A stretch of DNA of 9,238 bases from Treponema sp. (lineage in GTDB: Bacteria; Spirochaetota; Spirochaetia; Treponematales; Breznakiellaceae), in the NCBI GenBank assembly GCA_031261385.1, contig JAISJS010000382.1, forward strand, positions 1-9,238, written 5' to 3'. Made by a program: the position numbers and the translations under genes. Within the stretch, counting starts at the first letter, position 1; each line of letters starts with the position of its first letter. Under the pieces are notes generated by a model. That model saw only the letters and a program-made list of their open reading frames with translations, was not told where the DNA came from and did no database searches. Positions 6,184 to 9,238 of the stretch are shown piece after piece.

Positions 6184-8421
6184 ATGGCAGCAGAAACAGA
6201 AAAGCTAAAAACAGAAAAAACAAAAACTGCGGGGAAGAAAAAGCCTGCAAAAAAAGATTCTGCAAAGAAGACGCTTGTCATCGTAGAATCTCCCCACAAG
6301 GCAGAGACCATAGAGAAATTTTTGGGACCTGCATATATCGTCAAGGCTTCCATCGGGCATCTTATCGATCTGCCCAAATCGCGGCTTGCCATCGACACGG
6401 AGCATAATTTTGAGCCTGAGTATATCACCGTCAGGGGAAGGGCAAAACTGCTCAAGGAACTCCAGGGGGATGCGAAGAAAGCGGAACTGGTGCTGCTGGC
6501 AAGTGATAATGACCGGGAAGGGGAGGCCATTGCCTGGCACCTCCGCAACGCCATTACCGCCAAGACCGACAAGGTTCCCATCCAGCGTATCGTGTTTGAT
6601 GAGGTAACCCCGGAGGCCATTAAAAACGCCGTAGCCAATCCTTCTAAAATTGATGAAGACAAGGTGAACGCGCAAAAAGCCCGCAGGGTGCTGGACCGCC
6701 TTGTCGGGTATAACCTTTCGCCGCTGCTGTGGAAAAAAGTGAAGAACGGCCTTTCCGCCGGGCGGGTTCAATCGGTTGCCCTGCGGATCATCTGCGAGCG
6801 GGAACGGGAAGTGGAATCCTTTATTCCCGAAGAATATTGGACGCTGGAAGTGGGCTTTAAGATAGAAAAGTCATCGGGCCGCCAAACGGTGTTTAACGCC
6901 CAGCTCGTATCCTGGCAGGGCGCCAAACCGGAACTCTCAAGTGAAGATGAAGTCATCAGGATCATCACCGCGATAAAAAATTCCTGCGGCGTTGTAACGG
7001 ATGTCAGGGAGACCGACAAGTCTGTCAAACCAAAGCCGCCTTTTACCACGTCCCAGCTTCAGCAGACTGCGGCGAACCGGCTCGGCTTTACCTCACGGAA
7101 AACCATGCAGATTGCCCAGCAGCTTTACGAAGGGGTAAATATGGGCGCGTCCCGGGTGGGGCTTATTACGTACATGCGTACCGACTCGGTACGTATTTCC
7201 CAATCTGCCCTGGATGAGGTCCGCATCTGGATCGGGGAAAATTATCCCGGGGACCTTCCCGAAAAACAGGTGGAATACGCCGTCGGAAAAAAAGCCCAGG
7301 ACGCCCACGAGGCCATCAGGCCCACCTTTGTCACGTATATTCCCGAATCGGTTAAAGAATATTTAACCCGGGATCAACTGCGGCTCTATACGATCATTTG
7401 GGAACGCTTTGTTTCGAGCCAGATGAACAATGCAAAAACCCGCACCGAAAGTATTGATATTACGGTGACCGGAGAAAAGGAAACGGAAGAGGGGATCTTC
7501 CGCATTGCCGGAACCAAGGTGATCGAAAAAGGATTCTACCGGGTGATTAAGCTCCTCTCCTCCAAAGAAGACAAGGGCAGCGCCTATCCCTCGCTTAAAA
7601 CCGGAGATAAACTTGCTATCGATAAATTTAATCCCGAACAGCATTTTACCCAGGGACCGCCGCGGTACACCGATGCGTCGATCGTAAAAACGCTCGAAGA
7701 AAAAGGCATAGGCCGCCCGTCCACCTACGCGCCGATTATTTCAACGCTGCTGGACCGCTACTATGTGACCCGTTCCAACAAACAGCTGGTACCTACGCTG
7801 CTCGGAAAGATGATCTGCGATATGCTCGTCGAATATTTTCCCCATGTGGTGGACGCGGCGTTTACCGCGTCGATGGAAAGCAAGCTTGATGAGGTTGAGG
7901 AGAACCAGCTCCGCTGGCCCGACATGATACGGGAATTCTGGGACCCCTTTAAAAGCCAGGTTGATGAAGTCAGCAAGACCCTGGAATCATTCAAAGGATC
8001 GCTGGACGAACCGACGGATCTTATCTGCGAAAAATGCGGCAAGAACATGGTAAAAAAACTCGGCCGCTTTGGGTTCTTTCTGGCCTGTTCGGGGTTCCCC
8101 GAGTGCCGGAATACCAAATCAATTCCCCTGGCCAAATGTCCCAAATGTGACGGGGATATTGTTGCCCGGAAAACCAGGGGCCGCGGCAAAGAATTTTACG
8201 GCTGTACCAATTATCCCGACTGTGATTTTATCAGTCACTTTAAGCCCATCGATCAAAGCTGCCCAAAGTGCGGCTGGTTCCTGGTAGAAAAATACGACAA
8301 GAAAAACGGCGCCCATAAGGGATGCATAAACCCGGACTGCGATTATCTGCACAGCCCCGATGACGACGAGGCGCTTGCTGCGGCTGCGGAAAGCGGGGGA
8401 AAAAGTGCGGGTGAGGAATAG
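6184..8421 (+). CDS. topA: DNA topoisomerase I (type IA)
   Basis: TopA relaxes negative supercoils by cutting and rejoining one strand through a 5'-phosphotyrosine. The 745-residue protein begins with a Lys/Ala/Thr-rich extension (about 1-29) and continues with the Toprim domain: VIVESPHKAETIEKFLG with E35, and LASDNDREGEAIAWHL with D108, D110 and E112 (the common form has DPDREGE). The core has NAQKARRVLDRLVGY and GLSAGRVQSVALR (189-201). The active-site tyrosine is Y330 in GLITYMRTDS. EKGIGRPSTYAPII lies in the later core. Three four-cysteine zinc ribbons end the protein, starting near C615 (CEKCG...CSGFPEC), at about 654-685 (CPKCD...CTNYPDC), and at about 694-722 (CPKCG...CINPDC). The ATG follows AAGGA (6173-6177) at 6-nt spacing and lies 29 nt after dprA. 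The acidic C-terminal tail (DDDEALAAAAES) is not part of a known domain. Confidence 0.97.
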   Translation: MAAETEKLKTEKTKTAGKKKPAKKDSAKKTLVIVESPHKAETIEKFLGPAYIVKASIGHLIDLPKSRLAIDTEHNFEPEYITVRGRAKLLKELQGDAKKAELVLLASDNDREGEAIAWHLRNAITAKTDKVPIQRIVFDEVTPEAIKNAVANPSKIDEDKVNAQKARRVLDRLVGYNLSPLLWKKVKNGLSAGRVQSVALRIICEREREVESFIPEEYWTLEVGFKIEKSSGRQTVFNAQLVSWQGAKPELSSEDEVIRIITAIKNSCGVVTDVRETDKSVKPKPPFTTSQLQQTAANRLGFTSRKTMQIAQQLYEGVNMGASRVGLITYMRTDSVRISQSALDEVRIWIGENYPGDLPEKQVEYAVGKKAQDAHEAIRPTFVTYIPESVKEYLTRDQLRLYTIIWERFVSSQMNNAKTRTESIDITVTGEKETEEGIFRIAGTKVIEKGFYRVIKLLSSKEDKGSAYPSLKTGDKLAIDKFNPEQHFTQGPPRYTDASIVKTLEEKGIGRPSTYAPIISTLLDRYYVTRSNKQLVPTLLGKMICDMLVEYFPHVVDAAFTASMESKLDEVEENQLRWPDMIREFWDPFKSQVDEVSKTLESFKGSLDEPTDLICEKCGKNMVKKLGRFGFFLACSGFPECRNTKSIPLAKCPKCDGDIVARKTRGRGKEFYGCTNYPDCDFISHFKPIDQSCPKCGWFLVEKYDKKNGAHKGCINPDCDYLHSPDDDEALAAAAESGGKSAGEE

Positions 8422-8429
8422 AAGATGAG

Positions 8430-8464
8430 GGTGAAGGGTGTAAGGTGAAAAGTAAAGGGTCAGG
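8430..8464 (+). repeat. Degenerate 7-bp tandem repeat in the topA-xer junction
   Basis: Five consecutive heptamers can be read: GGTGAAG, GGTGTAA, GGTGAAA, AGTAAAG and GGTCAGG, consensus near GGTGAAR. The strand is almost purely purine plus T, with a single C. The array fills most of the 44-nt gap between the topA stop and the GTG at 8466. Several copies contain GTG or AAGG, so they also supply candidate starts and ribosome-binding sites for the next gene. Confidence 0.6.
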
Positions 8465-8465
8465 T

Positions 8466-9238
8466 GTGACAGACATAAAAACTCCTCTTGCGGGAACAGC
8501 GGCCGAATATTTGGTGTACCTCTCTTCGGTACGGCGCATGTCGGAGCGGACTGTTTCTGCCTATGGAGTAGATCTTTCTCATTTTACCAACTATTGCGGC
8601 AACCATGATATTAACGTTGAAGCGGCAAACGCCTATGAGGTCGAGCGTTTTATCACTGACCTGAGCGCCGAGGGGACTGCATCGGTGAGCGTGAACCGCG
8701 CTCTTTCTGCCGTCCGCGGCTATTACCGTTATTTGGTTCGTAATAATCTCAGGCAGGATAACCCGTGCGGTTCATTAAAAAACCTTAAGACCCCCAAGAC
8801 CCTGCCGGGTTTTCTTAAGGAAAAAGAGATGGCAACTTTTGCCGGGCTTCCCGATACTGCGGGCATTCTCTGGCCGACGCGGGACAAGGCCCTGATTCTT
8901 GTGATGTATTCGGCAGGCCTGCGGATTTCCGAACTGGTTTCCCTTTCGGTAAAGAGCCTTAACCCGGATCTTGACGGCGCGCGGGTTATCGGAAAAGGGG
9001 ACAAGGAACGATATGTGTTCTTTTCCGATGAGGCGCGGGATGCCCTGATTGATTATCTTGCCGGCCGCAAAGCACGGATAAAAGCGGCAGGAGAAAACGG
9101 TGAAGGTCCCACCGATAAGCTGTTTGTCAACCGGAATGGCGGCGGTATATCGGTGCCGGGGGTACGGTGGATCATCACAAAATATGCAGAACGGTCGGGG
9201 CTTGGGAAAAATATCCATCCCCACAGTCTGCGCCACAG
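8466..9238 (+). CDS. xerC/D: Second tyrosine recombinase, XerC/XerD family (partial, 3' end outside window)
   Basis: The first 257 codons are present; the gene runs off the right edge. The core-binding domain covers about 10-105 (AAEYLVYLSSVRRMSERTVS, then VNRALSAVRGYYRYLVRNN and QDNP), followed by the catalytic domain. Visible catalytic residues are R153 in SAGLRISELVSL, K177 in GKGDKER, and H253 and R256 in HPHSLRH; the second histidine and the tyrosine would lie just beyond the window. The likely start is GTG 8466, 6 nt after AAAGGG (8454-8459). GTG 8445, in the same frame and 6 nt after GAAGGG (8433-8438), is an alternative adding seven residues. It is clearly a divergent paralogue of the recombinase at 3481, with similar but not identical motif wording, so this is the expected XerC/XerD pair split by three genes rather than a recent duplication. 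Confidence 0.9.
   Translation, partial: MTDIKTPLAGTAAEYLVYLSSVRRMSERTVSAYGVDLSHFTNYCGNHDINVEAANAYEVERFITDLSAEGTASVSVNRALSAVRGYYRYLVRNNLRQDNPCGSLKNLKTPKTLPGFLKEKEMATFAGLPDTAGILWPTRDKALILVMYSAGLRISELVSLSVKSLNPDLDGARVIGKGDKERYVFFSDEARDALIDYLAGRKARIKAAGENGEGPTDKLFVNRNGGGISVPGVRWIITKYAERSGLGKNIHPHSLRH

Noticed and set aside
6205..6771. Minus-strand open frame (188 codons) opposite the start of topA
   Set aside because: It shadows the conserved Toprim coding region and has no independent protein signature.
8466..9238. Second Xer as a truncated or inactive recombinase
   Set aside because: The last histidine and tyrosine are missing only because the window ends; every catalytic residue that should be visible is present.
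1..9238. CRISPR array, tRNA/rRNA genes, insertion sequences, riboswitch or defence system
   Set aside because: Reading both strands showed no regularly spaced repeats, structural RNA signatures, transposase genes or defence-gene motifs; nearly all bases belong to conserved housekeeping genes.

Overview
The window is a compact, single-strand block of housekeeping genes from a bacterium. In order it holds the 3' end of ftsW, then ftsQ, ftsA and ftsZ, a tyrosine recombinase of the XerC/XerD family, a membrane-anchored TPR protein, dprA, topA, and the first 257 codons of a second Xer-type recombinase that runs off the right edge. The order fts genes, xer, TPR protein, dprA, topA, xer, together with moderately GC-rich codon use, is what I associate with treponemal spirochetes. 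In Treponema pallidum, from memory, flagellar genes follow the second recombinase. The genus-level assignment is an inference from gene order and protein character; no database was searched.

Positions 1-3484 form the division cluster. FtsW is the septal peptidoglycan polymerase, FtsQ a divisome scaffold, FtsA the membrane tether and FtsZ the tubulin-like ring protein. The genes are tightly packed: a 1-nt gap between ftsW and ftsQ, a probable 11-nt overlap of ftsQ and ftsA, a 43-nt gap before ftsZ, and a 4-nt GTGA overlap between ftsZ and the first xer. murG, murC and ddl, which often lie between ftsW and ftsQ in other bacteria, are absent here. Positions 3481-9238 are chromosome-maintenance genes: two Xer recombinases flanking a TPR protein, DprA (ssDNA and RecA loading) and topoisomerase I with three C-terminal zinc ribbons. 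All junctions are short or overlapping and I see no convincing rho-independent terminator, so the whole window could be one transcription unit. No stretch longer than 44 nt lacks a gene.

I do not see an undescribed multi-gene system. The points that deserve a second look are small. ftsA has no ATG, GTG or TTG that preserves its first ATP-binding motif and seems to start at CTG behind a near-perfect Shine-Dalgarno sequence. A T7 run sits at the ftsA stop, where a one-base slip would fuse FtsA in frame to FtsZ. FtsZ carries a 17-residue tail beyond its conserved C-terminal peptide, partly built from a 15-bp tandem duplication. A 10-bp perfect palindrome lies inside the TPR gene and encodes a polar linker. 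A degenerate 7-bp tandem repeat fills the topA-xer junction.
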